Source: Synechococcus sp. PROS-U-1 (GTDB lineage: Bacteria > Cyanobacteriota > Cyanobacteriia > PCC-6307 > Cyanobiaceae). From it: 64,000 nucleotides of DNA. Positions within the stretch are counted from its first letter, which is position 1; the number at the start of each line of letters is the position of its first letter. The position numbers were made by a program, and so were the translations under genes. Below, piece after piece: positions 9,129-16,913 of this stretch. The stretch spans positions 2,108,001-2,172,000 of the forward strand of contig NZ_CP047951.1 of NCBI RefSeq assembly GCF_014279755.1, in the 5' to 3' direction. The notes beneath the pieces are model-generated. The model was not told the origin of the DNA and made no database searches. It worked only from the letters and a program-made list of their open reading frames with translations.

Positions 9129-9815
9129 TCAACCGAGCTGATCCAGCAACTGGTCCAACGGCTGCTGGGGCTGCGCCGGGGAGCTGGTGATTTCCAGGAT
9201 GCGACCACAGGCACGCGGCTGCTCCAAAGCATCCAGACAAACCTGCGCCACGAGACGCCGTGGAATGCTGTTGCTCTGTTGTTGATCCGCCGCCGTCACC
9301 AGCACGCCCTCCGTGGTGCAGCGGCTGTCGTCTTCACTGAGACCTCCCGGCCGGACCACGGTCCAATCCAGACCGCTCCGCTCCAGGCAGCGCTCACCCA
9401 CCCGCTTCCAGATCAAGATCAAGCCAAACAGGTTGAGGGGATGCAGCCACCGACCGGCACAAAGGGAGCTCACCAGCACCACACGCTGCACCCCCATGGA
9501 GCGGCAAGCCTGAACCTGGGCCTGCACCCCCCAGGCATCCACCTGCAACGGCCCCGCCAGGTTGATCGAGGGTCGAGCCCCGGTGGCGATCACCAACGCT
9601 GTGCAACCTTGCAGCGCATGGAGCAACGCTTCGGCCGTGTCCAGCTCCAACCGATGCACCTCGAGGCGCCCCTCTTGCTCGGCCTGGGCCAGGGCAGGCG
9701 GCAGAACGGAAGCGGGGCGAACAATCGCTCGAACCGATCGACCACGCTGGAGAGCCTCCTCCGCGACCCGCCATCCGGTTTTGCCGGAAGCACCTGACAC
9801 CGCCAGTTGCGTCAT
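9129..9815 (-). CDS. Atypical SDR / NAD(P)-binding NmrA-like protein
   Basis: This is a Rossmann-fold protein of the atypical short-chain dehydrogenase type. LAVSGASGKTGWRVAEEAL is the nucleotide-binding GxSGxTG loop, VIATGAR the second strand motif, VVLVSSLCAG the strand before the active site and DWTVVRPGGLS the usual C-terminal motif. The substrate is unknown; cyanobacterial members include chlorophyll-pathway reductases and complex-assembly factors. I use ATG 9815, with GAGG upstream; in-frame ATG 9830 and TTG 9845 are alternatives. It converges on the sulfotransferase gene with a 12-base gap and diverges from the Nif11-type gene. Confidence 0.8.
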   Translation of the reverse strand: MTQLAVSGASGKTGWRVAEEALQRGRSVRAIVRPASVLPPALAQAEQEGRLEVHRLELDTAEALLHALQGCTALVIATGARPSINLAGPLQVDAWGVQAQVQACRSMGVQRVVLVSSLCAGRWLHPLNLFGLILIWKRVGERCLERSGLDWTVVRPGGLSEDDSRCTTEGVLVTAADQQQSNSIPRRLVAQVCLDALEQPRACGRILEITSSPAQPQQPLDQLLDQLG

Positions 9816-9898
9816 CCCATCAAGCCTCATCTCCGCACCAGTCAACAGGCCAGGGGCAAGGCCAGACCGTTCAGAATCAGCAGGACAGTTCCAGCAGC

Positions 9899-10114
9899 AT
9901 GAGTACGGACCAACTCCGGCAATTTTTTGCTCACATCGCCCGAGATCCCGCGTTGAAGCAGCAGGTGTTGCAGGCTGTCAGTGCCGATGCTGCGGCCCTG
10001 ATCGCCCAACAGCTGGGCTACGAAGTCTCTGGCGATGAACTGCTGCGGTTCTCCGGCAAAAGCGCATCGGGCGTCAGCGTCACCAAGATTCAGCACCCTG
10101 GCGAATACCACTAG
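9899..10114 (+). CDS. Nif11-like leader peptide family protein
   Basis: This 71-residue protein opens with MSTDQLRQFFAHIARDPALKQ and continues with AADAAALIAQQLGYEVS-type sequence, which fits the Nif11 helical domain used as leader in many cyanobacterial RiPP precursors. Unlike a typical precursor it has no Gly-Gly cleavage motif and no Cys, Ser/Thr-rich core: the tail is SGKSASGVSVTKIQHPGEYH. No modification enzyme lies nearby. It may therefore be a stand-alone Nif11 protein of unknown role rather than a natural-product precursor. Confidence 0.75.
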   Translation: MSTDQLRQFFAHIARDPALKQQVLQAVSADAAALIAQQLGYEVSGDELLRFSGKSASGVSVTKIQHPGEYH

Positions 10115-10141
10115 AACGGCTGGAGCAACCCAGACCATCCC

Positions 10142-10678
10142 GTGGGGCATCACCGCGACCAACTGATGCAACTGCTTCGGGAGAAGCCGAGCGATCCCAG
10201 CCTGCAGGAGCTGATCAACCGGGTGGAAGAGGAGCAGCCCGCCGACCTCAACTGTTCAGCAGGCTTGTTGCGTGGAGTGTGGGAATTGCGCTGGAGCAGC
10301 TCCCAGCAACCCTGGCTGAGACACACCGCCGGGCTGGAGAACCTGCAGGCCCTTGATCCAGAACAAGGGTGCGGCTGCAATCTGCTGCGGTTGCGCGCCC
10401 CCTTCGCTGCCCTTGGGGGCATCAGCGTGCAGGCCGAGCTGCAGATCGCAGGACGCCAGCGCGTGGAGGTGCGCTTTCGACGAGGAGGCTGGATAGGACC
10501 CTCCCGAGCGGAGCATCAGCAGTTGAGCTGGATGCGTCAGGTTCAGCAGAGCACCCCGGCCTGGCTCGACATCACCGTGCTGGACGAGCAGCTGCGGGTC
10601 TGCCGGGGCAACGCCGGCACAACCTTCGCGCTGCTGAGGCGCAACGACCTCAACTTGAACGATCTCTTGGGCGTATGA
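10142..10678 (+). CDS. PAP/fibrillin family protein
   Basis: This is a plastid-lipid-associated (fibrillin) type protein of 178 aa; such lipocalin-like proteins sit at thylakoids or lipid bodies and bind lipophilic molecules. Supporting sequence: a helical N-terminus LMQLLREKPSDPSLQELI, the GVWELRWSSSQQPWL motif (the family's 'L.G.W.L.Y.S' signature) and the C-terminal TVLDEQLRVCRGNAGTTFAL, which resembles the family's 'LR..RG..G..FV' ending. The start is GTG 10142; ATG 10166 in frame is an alternative. It lies 27 bases after the Nif11-type gene, so the two may be cotranscribed. Confidence 0.75.
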   Translation: MGHHRDQLMQLLREKPSDPSLQELINRVEEEQPADLNCSAGLLRGVWELRWSSSQQPWLRHTAGLENLQALDPEQGCGCNLLRLRAPFAALGGISVQAELQIAGRQRVEVRFRRGGWIGPSRAEHQQLSWMRQVQQSTPAWLDITVLDEQLRVCRGNAGTTFALLRRNDLNLNDLLGV

Positions 10679-10746
10679 GGAGTCGCAAACAAGGCTGGAA
10701 TTTGCCAAGCACCTGAGCCAGAACCGAAGGGCTTGCATTCCTTCTG

Positions 10747-10881
10747 ATGGCACGCCTTCTTCAGCTTCTGCAGGGGTCCAGCACCAATGCCGATCTCGCG
10801 GCATGGACGGCCGTGGTCTTTGCCTCAATCACAGCCCTGGTGGTCTGGGGTGTGTTCAACGCCTACCCCAACATGCTCTAG
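10747..10881 (+). CDS. Small single-span membrane peptide (44 aa)
   Basis: This short ORF starts MARLLQLLQGSSTNADLAAW and continues with a hydrophobic stretch (TAVVFASITALVVWGVF) ending NAYPNML and TAG. It has the charge and length layout of small thylakoid subunits (short amphipathic N-terminus, then one membrane helix), but I recognise no specific subunit. It lies 68 bases after the fibrillin gene. Support comes only from the coherent ORF and its composition. Confidence 0.5.
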   Translation: MARLLQLLQGSSTNADLAAWTAVVFASITALVVWGVFNAYPNML

Positions 10882-10891
10882 GGGCTCACAC

Positions 10892-11413
10892 CTAGCGAAA
10901 AGGATCCTGCTCGTAAACGGTCAATCGCAGGGTGGGGCCCACATAACGCACGGGCTCTTCACCTTCCGCCAGCAGTTCTGTGGACCATTGATAAATGCTG
11001 GACTCGGGATTAAAGCCCCGGAACACAACATTTACGGTTTGCCCCGGCTGAACCGCTGGAGTGAGCTTGATGCTCACCAGCCCGTCGGAATCGGAGACAA
11101 CAGCGGAAGCCAATCCGCTTGCTCCTTTCCTGCGCAGTGAATAGTCGCCGAAATAAACCTGAGGTTGGGAGCGTCCCCAGTCCCACTGATCAATGTTGGG
11201 CAGCTGTCGCAAGACAATTGATCCCAGGGCATTGCCTGCATCCTCAGGAACAACAACAGTAATTGTGGTGCGATTGCGCAGCCCTTCTGTTGCTTCGGGG
11301 TTATGAATCACCACCCGCGTCGGGGGACGATCAAACAACGATCGCGCCAACGAAGGCGCCTCCAACAACAGCATCGGAGCCAGTAAAAGCATCGAAAGCC
11401 ACTGTCGCTTCAC
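10892..11413 (-). CDS. DUF2808 domain secreted protein
   Basis: This is an exported protein of the cyanobacterial DUF2808 family, function unknown. I use GTG 11413 because it places a clean signal peptide at the N-terminus (VKRQWLSMLLLAPMLLLEAP then SLARS). The mature part has the family's features: PTRVVIHNPEAT, ITVVVPEDAGNALGSIVLRQ, VYFGDYSLRR and the C-terminal VRYVGPTLRLTVYE. The frame is open further upstream to 11473, but that segment is Cys-rich and unlike the family. It converges on the small membrane peptide gene with a 10-base gap. Confidence 0.8.
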   Translation of the reverse strand: MKRQWLSMLLLAPMLLLEAPSLARSLFDRPPTRVVIHNPEATEGLRNRTTITVVVPEDAGNALGSIVLRQLPNIDQWDWGRSQPQVYFGDYSLRRKGASGLASAVVSDSDGLVSIKLTPAVQPGQTVNVVFRGFNPESSIYQWSTELLAEGEEPVRYVGPTLRLTVYEQDPFR

Positions 11414-11494
11414 CCGATTGTTCCGACGGATAAGAAAACAATAGCCATGGCCTTCGGAACAACATGAGGCCACAGGCTCATCACTGAACCGGCG

Positions 11495-12013
11495 TCAGCA
11501 ATGCCTTGCCGACAAGGATTCGACCATGCCGGCTTGGCCCTGAAGGGCATAGGCCTCAACTTCGCGACGGCGCTGCAGCGGCCCCAGAGACCGGGTGACA
11601 TGCAGGACATGATCCGCCGTTGACGGGTTGAGGTGATGAGCAAAAAACTTGTCGACCTAAGCAGGGCTGAAGCCACCCTGCGCCTGCAACATCAAACTGA
11701 TGGTGGACGAGGTCGGCGTGTCCAAACCATCCAGACAGTCCTGAACCACATGGATGGCCTCATGGGTCAACAAATCCAACTGAAACCCTGGCTCATCGCG
11801 CAGCCCCTGGGACATACACAATCGATTCACACCCATGTTGTATGCAGCTCGTTCGGCCCCGGGCCCACAACGCTCAAGCCGGTCAATAACAACACCAAGG
11901 CTCTGTAAACGGTTGATCAGACGGTCGGTCCGAACTGACAGGGACGCCAATGAGGCCGGAGCCACCCAAATGAGCATCAGCAGCGCAATGGGAAAGAAAA
12001 CAGGGCAGACCAA
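11495..12013 (-). pseudogene. Secreted HExxH-type conserved protein interrupted by an in-frame TAG
   Basis: The frame encodes an N-terminal signal-like segment (FFPIALLMLIWVAPASLAS), a predicted helical region and LTHEAIHVVQDCLDGL, with a zinc-protease-like HExxH. It stops at TAG 11657-11659 after AQGGFSPA. In exactly the same frame it then continues VDKFFAHHLNPSTADHVLHV, SLGPLQRRREVEAYALQGQA to TGA 11495-11497, with good coding character. The simplest reading is one nonsense change (for example TTG to TAG) in a 172-codon gene. The start is uncertain: TTG 12013, or ATG 11980 inside the signal region. A sequencing error or suppression cannot be excluded. Confidence 0.65.
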
Positions 12014-12245
12014 AAACTGCGACGCACAAGACCCAGGGCAAGCCTAGGCCGCTAGCTGCGCCCACTCCCAACCGAGCCAGGACACACTTGCACGGCAAAA
12101 CCTCAATCAACAGGCCATGACAGGCAGAAGAGGAGCGGGCCGCCACACAAGCCAACAAGGCAGCGCGACAGCAACCTGAGAATTCACCAAGAACACTTGC
12201 CACACAGGCAAACCACAGCTAGATAAAGAAAAAATCCGGCCAACT

Positions 12246-12731
12246 ATGCCCAGGAAAGCCTCTAACGTCTTCTCAAAAATCATCAACGTCATCGGGGCCT
12301 TTGACGACCTCAATCTAGTAGACAATTCAGATACATTAATAGGCAATTTCAGGGCCAGAAGCAGAACAAATAAAAAAGGGATTAGCAATGTCAAAGCGGT
12401 TTTCACCTTCAAAGATGATGCCGTCAGCGGACTCGGCTTTAAGAAAGTGATATTCAAAGACAAGATAACAAATAGCTTTTTCGGCGACGCAGAAAACGCT
12501 AGAACAGTGAAATCTGGAAACAAAAAATTTGATTACCTTGATAAAGGCAAAAAAATAGTAGAGCTCTCAATAGAACCAGAATTCATTAATGAGTTTGAAA
12601 ACGGCAAAAAGCTCAAAGGCTTCTTCCGCGCAAGCCTCGAAGATAACTTTATTGCCATGTCGACAGGCCAAAAAGAACAATTTCAGGACAATAAGTTTTT
12701 AACTGCCGATTTTGAGGAGCCTCTCATCTGA
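12246..12731 (+). CDS. Hypothetical AT-rich orphan protein (161 aa)
   Basis: I do not recognise this gene. It is lysine- and phenylalanine-rich (FTFKDDAV, GFKKVIFKDKI, KKLKGFFRASL), predicted mostly beta strand, with no signal peptide, no membrane segment and no Cys. Base composition is clearly more AT-rich than the flanking core genes, pointing to recent acquisition. No good ribosome binding site precedes the ATG. The preceding 230 bases (12014-12245) hold no gene I can support. Confidence 0.55.
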   Translation: MPRKASNVFSKIINVIGAFDDLNLVDNSDTLIGNFRARSRTNKKGISNVKAVFTFKDDAVSGLGFKKVIFKDKITNSFFGDAENARTVKSGNKKFDYLDKGKKIVELSIEPEFINEFENGKKLKGFFRASLEDNFIAMSTGQKEQFQDNKFLTADFEEPLI

Positions 12732-12854
12732 ACTCTCCGAGCATCCTCAAGGGAACATACGTATCGAAAGAGATGTGATTGGCCGAAGCTCAATGCACAA
12801 CGCCTCTATTGCCACGAACCAGTCGTGGTGCATCTCAGCCCTAAGACCTATCGT

Positions 12855-12938
12855 TGAGGTGTGAGAGGGAGACCTCTTCAGGCGTGGTTGCTTGATTTGG
12901 TGGGTGGTGTCACGACCTACTGCCTCTCTCACACCTCA
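12855..12938. repeat. 13-bp perfect inverted repeat with 58-nt spacer
   Basis: TGAGGTGTGAGAG at 12855-12867 is repeated as its exact complement CTCTCACACCTCA at 12926-12938. The spacer is 58 bases and no ORF spans the element. It could be a long hairpin of a small RNA, a terminator-like structure for the convergent DUF3303 and orphan genes, or a degenerate mobile-element end. There is no U-run after either arm. Confidence 0.5.
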
Positions 12939-12951
12939 TCCAAGGCAATAA

Positions 12952-13224
12952 TCAGCTGTAGGCCTTGGCGATCAGAGGGCCAGCCTGATCGTCTGTCAGC
13001 ACTGGGGTGACCTCCCAATCGAGGCATTCGGCCCATTCCGCAGCGTGTTCATAGCAAGCGTCAGCGTTCTCAGCCTCCACGAGAATCCAACCTTCTACAG
13101 AGCCGGGGCCATGGAAACGCTTCCAGGACTTGCACTCGGGAAAGGGCGCACCGGTCGCCAGGAACTTCTTGGCAGCAATTTCGTGATAGCCGGTCTTGAA
13201 AGACCAATGCATCAAAAAGGTCAT
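12952..13224 (-). CDS. DUF3303 domain protein
   Basis: This 90-residue protein starts MTFLMHWSFKTGYHEIAAKK, the typical opening of DUF3303 proteins (a ferredoxin-like alpha/beta barrel fold of unknown function), and continues FLATGAPFPE, KSWKRFHGPGSVEGWILVEA and AAEWAECLDWEVTPVLTDDQ. I chose ATG 13224 on family length; the open frame extends to 13335, but the extra residues are not family-like. It stands alone in a gene-poor stretch between repeats. Confidence 0.75.
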   Translation of the reverse strand: MTFLMHWSFKTGYHEIAAKKFLATGAPFPECKSWKRFHGPGSVEGWILVEAENADACYEHAAEWAECLDWEVTPVLTDDQAGPLIAKAYS

Positions 13225-13592
13225 TAGAGCTGTTGTAACCACCAAAGACTCCCACACATCTGAAATCTGGTCTGCAGCTCCGATCACATCACCGCACAGA
13301 TAATGAACAACGCCGCCAGCCTGCTTCAGCATCACCTAGCTCTGTTGTGACCAGCTCCCAAGCCAAGACCAGGGGGGAATCCACGAGGTGATGAACGAGC
13401 CATCGGTCTGGGGCAAGATCAAAACCACAACAACCGCGATAGCTGTACGACGTGGGTTCTCGGTCATTGGTGCAGGACGTGCGCAAACTCCTGCGGCACA
13501 ACATTGCTGCGGCACATTTGATCACTGCCTTTAACTCATCTGAACCGACCTGAACCCATGGTCGATGTGATGGTATTAGTGGAGTTTCCACA

Positions 13593-13675
13593 CCTCCATC
13601 CAATGGTCCCTGCATGACCATTGGGCGCTGAATGCCGTCTGACTTCTTTCTCAACCGGAGGAGTCAGAACAGCGT
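13593..13675 (+). repeat. Double-hairpin repeat, copy A (full)
   Basis: Hairpin 1 is CCAATGGTC (13600-13608) with GACCATTGG (13616-13624), loop CCTGCAT. Hairpin 2 has TCTGACT (13638-13644) with AGTCAGA (13662-13668). The unit starts CCTCCATCC and ends CAGCGT. The same layout recurs at 16583, 17266 and 18057, with half copies at 13691 and 17906. Confidence 0.7.
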
Positions 13676-13690
13676 GACGCACGCAACGGC

Positions 13691-13729
13691 CTGACTCCTC
13701 TGTTTCAGGGGAGGAGTCAGATCAGCGTT
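13691..13729 (+). repeat. Double-hairpin repeat, half copy A2 (hairpin 2 only)
   Basis: A perfect 10-bp stem CTGACTCCTC (13691-13700) with GAGGAGTCAG (13711-13720) encloses loop TGTTTCAGGG and is followed by the family ending ATCAGCGTT. It lies directly behind copy A. Confidence 0.7.
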
Positions 13730-14083
13730 ATCTGGCTGGAGACAAACATCAACGCCACCCCATTTTCATTATCTCGTCGTCAGCCAAAATGGCGTCGTGG
13801 CGAGCCGCTCGCCAATGGGCCATGGCTGAATTGGGCTTGAGCAGAGAGGCTGCGGATGGATAGCAATCCATATCACGCTTTTCTAAATATCGTCAGGCGA
13901 GTTTGTTGATCAACAACACATCTTCAATTACACACCTTCCGAAGTTGCACTTTTCCCAGTCCATCGCCACAAAATTAACAGAAGCCAGAGCTCCAACAAC
14001 ATTTGAGCTTCTGATTCACCAACCGTAGTCTATTTTAATCGAAGCAGGTGGCAAGACTGACTAGCGAAGCAAACAGGAATGCC

Positions 14084-14404
14084 CTAGTCCAAATCATCAA
14101 AATCGACCCAATGAATGCAATCGACAGGGCAGGTATCAATCGCTTCCTGTATTCGATCCATTGAATCGCCGTCCTGGCGAATAGCGCGACAACGACCGGT
14201 TTCTGGAACCATCACAAAAGTATTCGAAGCCACATGTGCACAATAACGACAGCCAATACAGTCAACTTCCTCAACCCAAACTGCCTTTTCGCGCAGAGAA
14301 CCACCTAAAGACGGTTCGGATCCCGTACGAGAGTCAATAGACTGTCTAGGACGAGCCAAGAAAGCTGCATCAACTGGTTTTTCTGGCACATACATAAGCA
14401 TCAA
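14084..14404 (-). CDS. 4Fe-4S ferredoxin
   Basis: This is a small electron carrier with one visible [4Fe-4S] site: EVDCIGCRYCAHVASNTFVM supplies three cysteines (CxxCxxC) and DTCPVDCIHWV the fourth (CP). The N-terminal ~40 residues are a basic, low-complexity extension. In-frame ATGs at 14404, 14401 and 14395 are all possible starts. Its gene follows the CpcL-type linker with an 18-base gap on the same strand, so they likely form one transcript. That suggests a shared role near photosystem I electron flow (inference). Confidence 0.82.
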   Translation of the reverse strand: MMLMYVPEKPVDAAFLARPRQSIDSRTGSEPSLGGSLREKAVWVEEVDCIGCRYCAHVASNTFVMVPETGRCRAIRQDGDSMDRIQEAIDTCPVDCIHWVDFDDLD

Positions 14405-14422
14405 ACCGACGCAAAAACTACA

Positions 14423-15172
14423 TCAAATAGTGAACATTTGACGGAAGATCAAAAGAACCAAAGAAACACTTCCAGCACCACCAACAATCAACAAGAGGAT
14501 CCAAAACTTGAGAAGACGCCCCTCAGGCTTCTCGTAGATAAGACGGGCTACAGTCATTGGACGACCAATTTTATTAAAGGCATCTATAGACATCATCAAT
14601 CCATCGCGAATCAAACGTTCGCGCCAACTCTCCCCATAGCGAGGCAGTCGCTGATAGATAGGCAAGTCTCCCTGAGAACGACCTGGCAAGATTCGATTGA
14701 CTTGTTCAGGTATCTCATCATTACCAAACCTCTCATAGTATTCAGGAGAGTTAAGTATGGAGTCGGCAAAAGCCGGGAATCCTTGCTCAGCAATAACAAT
14801 CGACCAAGATCTTTTTTCATCAGCGCCATAAACAGGACGACCTAAAACTCGCCCCACAACCTGCTCTACAATCCGATCATTACTGTTGCAGGCAATATAG
14901 CCATTATAAAAACGCTCTGAAAGGAGCAAACCTCTTATAAAATCCCTCACCGTGATGCTTCCAGACTTAAATTGTGACTCAAGCGAAAGATCACGATCAG
15001 AAGACATCGCATGAAAAAAAATCTGGCGATAGCACTTTTCGATCATTTCAGATGCTAATTCTGCAGTTAAATCTGACCGGCGCCGAGGCAAATCGCCTGG
15101 TATGCCGTCAACCCTGGAATTTTGACTTGATGGATTGAATGGCAAGCGAGCCCTGGAAGAAAGGGAAGCCAA
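14423..15172 (-). CDS. cpcL: CpcL-type phycobilisome rod linker with C-terminal membrane anchor
   Basis: The PBS linker domain (about residues 35-180) is clear: EKCYRQIFFHAMSSDRDLSL, SITVRDFIRGLLLS, LGRPVYG, WSIVIAEQGFPAFADSILNS, PEYYERFG, NRILPGR. After it comes a unique ~40-residue region and a hydrophobic C-terminal helix (LLKFWILLLIVGGAGSVSLV). Linkers of this design (CpcL, also called CpcG2) anchor core-less phycocyanin rods to the thylakoid and pass energy to photosystem I. The soluble paralogue cpcG is at 52660. The gene is more AT-rich than cpcG and sits in the accessory region between the broken metallopeptidase-like gene and the ssrA-linked integrase. Confidence 0.85.
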   Translation of the reverse strand: MASLSSRARLPFNPSSQNSRVDGIPGDLPRRRSDLTAELASEMIEKCYRQIFFHAMSSDRDLSLESQFKSGSITVRDFIRGLLLSERFYNGYIACNSNDRIVEQVVGRVLGRPVYGADEKRSWSIVIAEQGFPAFADSILNSPEYYERFGNDEIPEQVNRILPGRSQGDLPIYQRLPRYGESWRERLIRDGLMMSIDAFNKIGRPMTVARLIYEKPEGRLLKFWILLLIVGGAGSVSLVLLIFRQMFTI

Positions 15173-15374
15173 TTAATTTGAATTGCTGTAGAATCTAGAT
15201 GTATCATTGAGAAAACAGGGATCAAAACAATAAACAACAGTCACTCGAAAAATCAAAACACTGGCCACGCCAAAAAGAGACAAAAATTAGGCCATTTGTT
15301 ACTTGCCAATGGTAATTTTGAGATCTGATTCAATTGCAGCGCAGTGATACGATCAGAAATCATTAAAATGAAAG

Positions 15375-15713
15375 ATGGCATTAAGCGGATTTGAAGTTGC
15401 TATTGGTGGGATTACTTCGATCCCCGTGATAAGCGGCCTGATCTTTCTAGGCTACAAGTCGTTTGGCGAAAACTCTTTGGATGCAAGTAAGCTCAAATCC
15501 AAAAAGAAATCAGCAGCCAAAAAAGAAACATCTATATCTGAGAAAAAATCCCCTGCTTCAAAGAGTGAAACCTTAAAAACCAATACGAAGCCCCAGGTAA
15601 TCATGAAGGAACGTAGGATTCCGACCAAGCAATCAACTCCAGAAAACGAAGCGATACCTACATCAAGCAAAAAGCAGCCAAAAAACGAAACAACAACTCC
15701 AACAACCGATTAA
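15375..15713 (+). CDS. Hypothetical small membrane protein with Lys/Ser/Thr-rich tail
   Basis: I do not recognise this 112-residue protein. Residues 1-28 form one hydrophobic segment (FEVAIGGITSIPVISGLIFL). The rest is a low-complexity, strongly basic tail rich in Lys, Ser and Thr (KLKSKKKSAAKKETSISEKK). It is divergent from the cpcL gene across about 200 bases. The AT-rich composition matches the surrounding accessory region. No defined function can be given. Confidence 0.5.
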   Translation: MALSGFEVAIGGITSIPVISGLIFLGYKSFGENSLDASKLKSKKKSAAKKETSISEKKSPASKSETLKTNTKPQVIMKERRIPTKQSTPENEAIPTSSKKQPKNETTTPTTD

Positions 15714-15997
15714 ACAATTTTAAGAACAAACAAATTAGAGGCATCATCCGCAAGGATGATCCACAAATTATGGACAGAAAGCCCCCCCTTACAGTATTTC
15801 AACCAGGGAAATGCAACGATCCACCAAATAACATCAAACCAAGTCTGCCCTCAAAGTAAAAGAGCGTATATCCGAATGTATCCTTTCTTGCCTGGCTTGA
15901 ATAATTTCAATCATGGAAAAGTTCAATAAATCAGCGTGACCACAATCAAAACAATGCCTACTCAAGAAATCAACAGGCAAGATGTAATTTTAGGCCA

Positions 15998-16366
15998 ATG
16001 GACTTTCTGAACATCCTTGCTTGCATCACAGCAATCTTCTGGATTGCGATTGGCATCAGAATACACAGCAACTGGATCCAAACTGTATTTCTCAATGAGA
16101 GTAAAAAAATCAAGCAGCAAGCAGCATTGATTAGTGAGTTTGGCTATGGCTCGCTAAACACCCGCAACAAGCTTGCAGCGAAGAAGGGGCTGGTTTTCGC
16201 CTATTGGGATACACCCTTGCAGCAACAAAAAAATGAAAAATATTCTGACCATTTAAGGAGCCCAATCATTTTCCAGTTGGTCAATCTTAATCTGATAGCT
16301 GGAACGTCTATTCTGCTATTAATATTTCTGAGCAAAGGTCTTTTCGCAGGCATGGGGCTTATTTAA
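15998..16366 (+). CDS. Hypothetical two-span membrane protein
   Basis: This 122-residue protein has hydrophobic segments at about 3-22 (FLNILACITAIFWIAIGIRI) and 95-118 (LIAGTSILLLIFLSKGLFAG), joined by a polar, Gln/Lys-rich loop. I recognise no family. It is AT-rich like its neighbours. The 284 bases upstream (15714-15997) hold no gene I can support. Confidence 0.5.
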   Translation: MDFLNILACITAIFWIAIGIRIHSNWIQTVFLNESKKIKQQAALISEFGYGSLNTRNKLAAKKGLVFAYWDTPLQQQKNEKYSDHLRSPIIFQLVNLNLIAGTSILLLIFLSKGLFAGMGLI

Positions 16367-16582
16367 ATACTGCTGGCTCAGGTCAAAGCAAATGTTCAAT
16401 GGCAGCATCGCATTCTCCCCATCTGGGCGGATGATGGTACATAACTTTGATGACCATAGGGATAGTGCGAAAAGCGGCAACATTGCTACAGCTCTTTTGG
16501 TCAGTGCCATCGACTCATCGGAACGGCAGTGGACCCATAGACGGAGTGATAGTGGTCTTCGAAATTCTTTAATCAGACTTTC

Positions 16583-16665
16583 ATCCAATGGTTAACCCTT
16601 GCCATTAGGCGCTGTGATCCCAATGACTCCACGGGTTTAAGATCTCTGGTGAGTCATTCAGCGTT
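16583..16665 (+). repeat. Double-hairpin repeat, diverged copy B1
   Basis: Hairpin 1 is degenerate (CCAATGG with CCATTAGG). Hairpin 2 keeps an 8-bp stem AATGACTC (16622-16629) with GAGTCATT (16651-16658), where the outer pair has changed on both sides relative to the other copies. The unit ends CAGCGTT. Upstream, CTCATCGGAACGGCA (16514-16528) is shared with copy B2 (17211-17225). Nothing else is recognised in 16367-16582. Confidence 0.6.
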
Positions 16666-16694
16666 AATCAGCTCTCTAGATTTTCTTATTGCTT

Positions 16695-16913
16695 GTGGCC
16701 ACACCTAACGAACTTCAATATGTTGAGCTCTTGAATTACACTAATGCCAATGGTGAAGAGCTAGTTGGGCTCGCTGTGGAATTAGCTGAAGACCCCAGTG
16801 GAGGTATTCAAGTACGGGTACTTAGGGATTCAAATGTCGTTAGCTGTGTAACAGTGGTCCCCTTGAAAGAATGCAGAGTGGCCACCTCTCAACAATGCGA
16901 CTGCTGCGAATAA
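16695..16913 (+). CDS. Small conserved-looking protein with Cys-rich C-terminus
   Basis: This 72-residue protein (GTG 16695; TTG 16689 is also in frame) has TPNELQYVELLNYTNANGEE, a beta-rich GGIQVRVLRDSNVVSCVTVV and ends ATSQQCDCCE. I do not recognise the family. Its stop lies directly against the stop of the metallothionein gene on the other strand (16914). Four of five Cys are near the C-terminus, so metal binding is conceivable (inference). Confidence 0.5.
   Translation: MATPNELQYVELLNYTNANGEELVGLAVELAEDPSGGIQVRVLRDSNVVSCVTVVPLKECRVATSQQCDCCE

Larger units (their letters stand above)
13225..14083. other. Gene-poor intergenic stretch carrying hairpin repeats
   Basis: No gene is supportable here. 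ORFs such as 13289-13654 (minus) have no coding character. The stretch holds one full and one half copy of the double-hairpin repeat (13593-13675 and 13691-13729). The part 13730-14083 shows no recognised feature; it becomes AT-rich toward the ferredoxin gene. Confidence 0.6.

Noticed and set aside
13289-13654. Minus-strand ORF of 121 codons
   Set aside because: It overlaps the N-terminal side of the DUF3303 frame and hairpin repeat A; composition is not protein-like.
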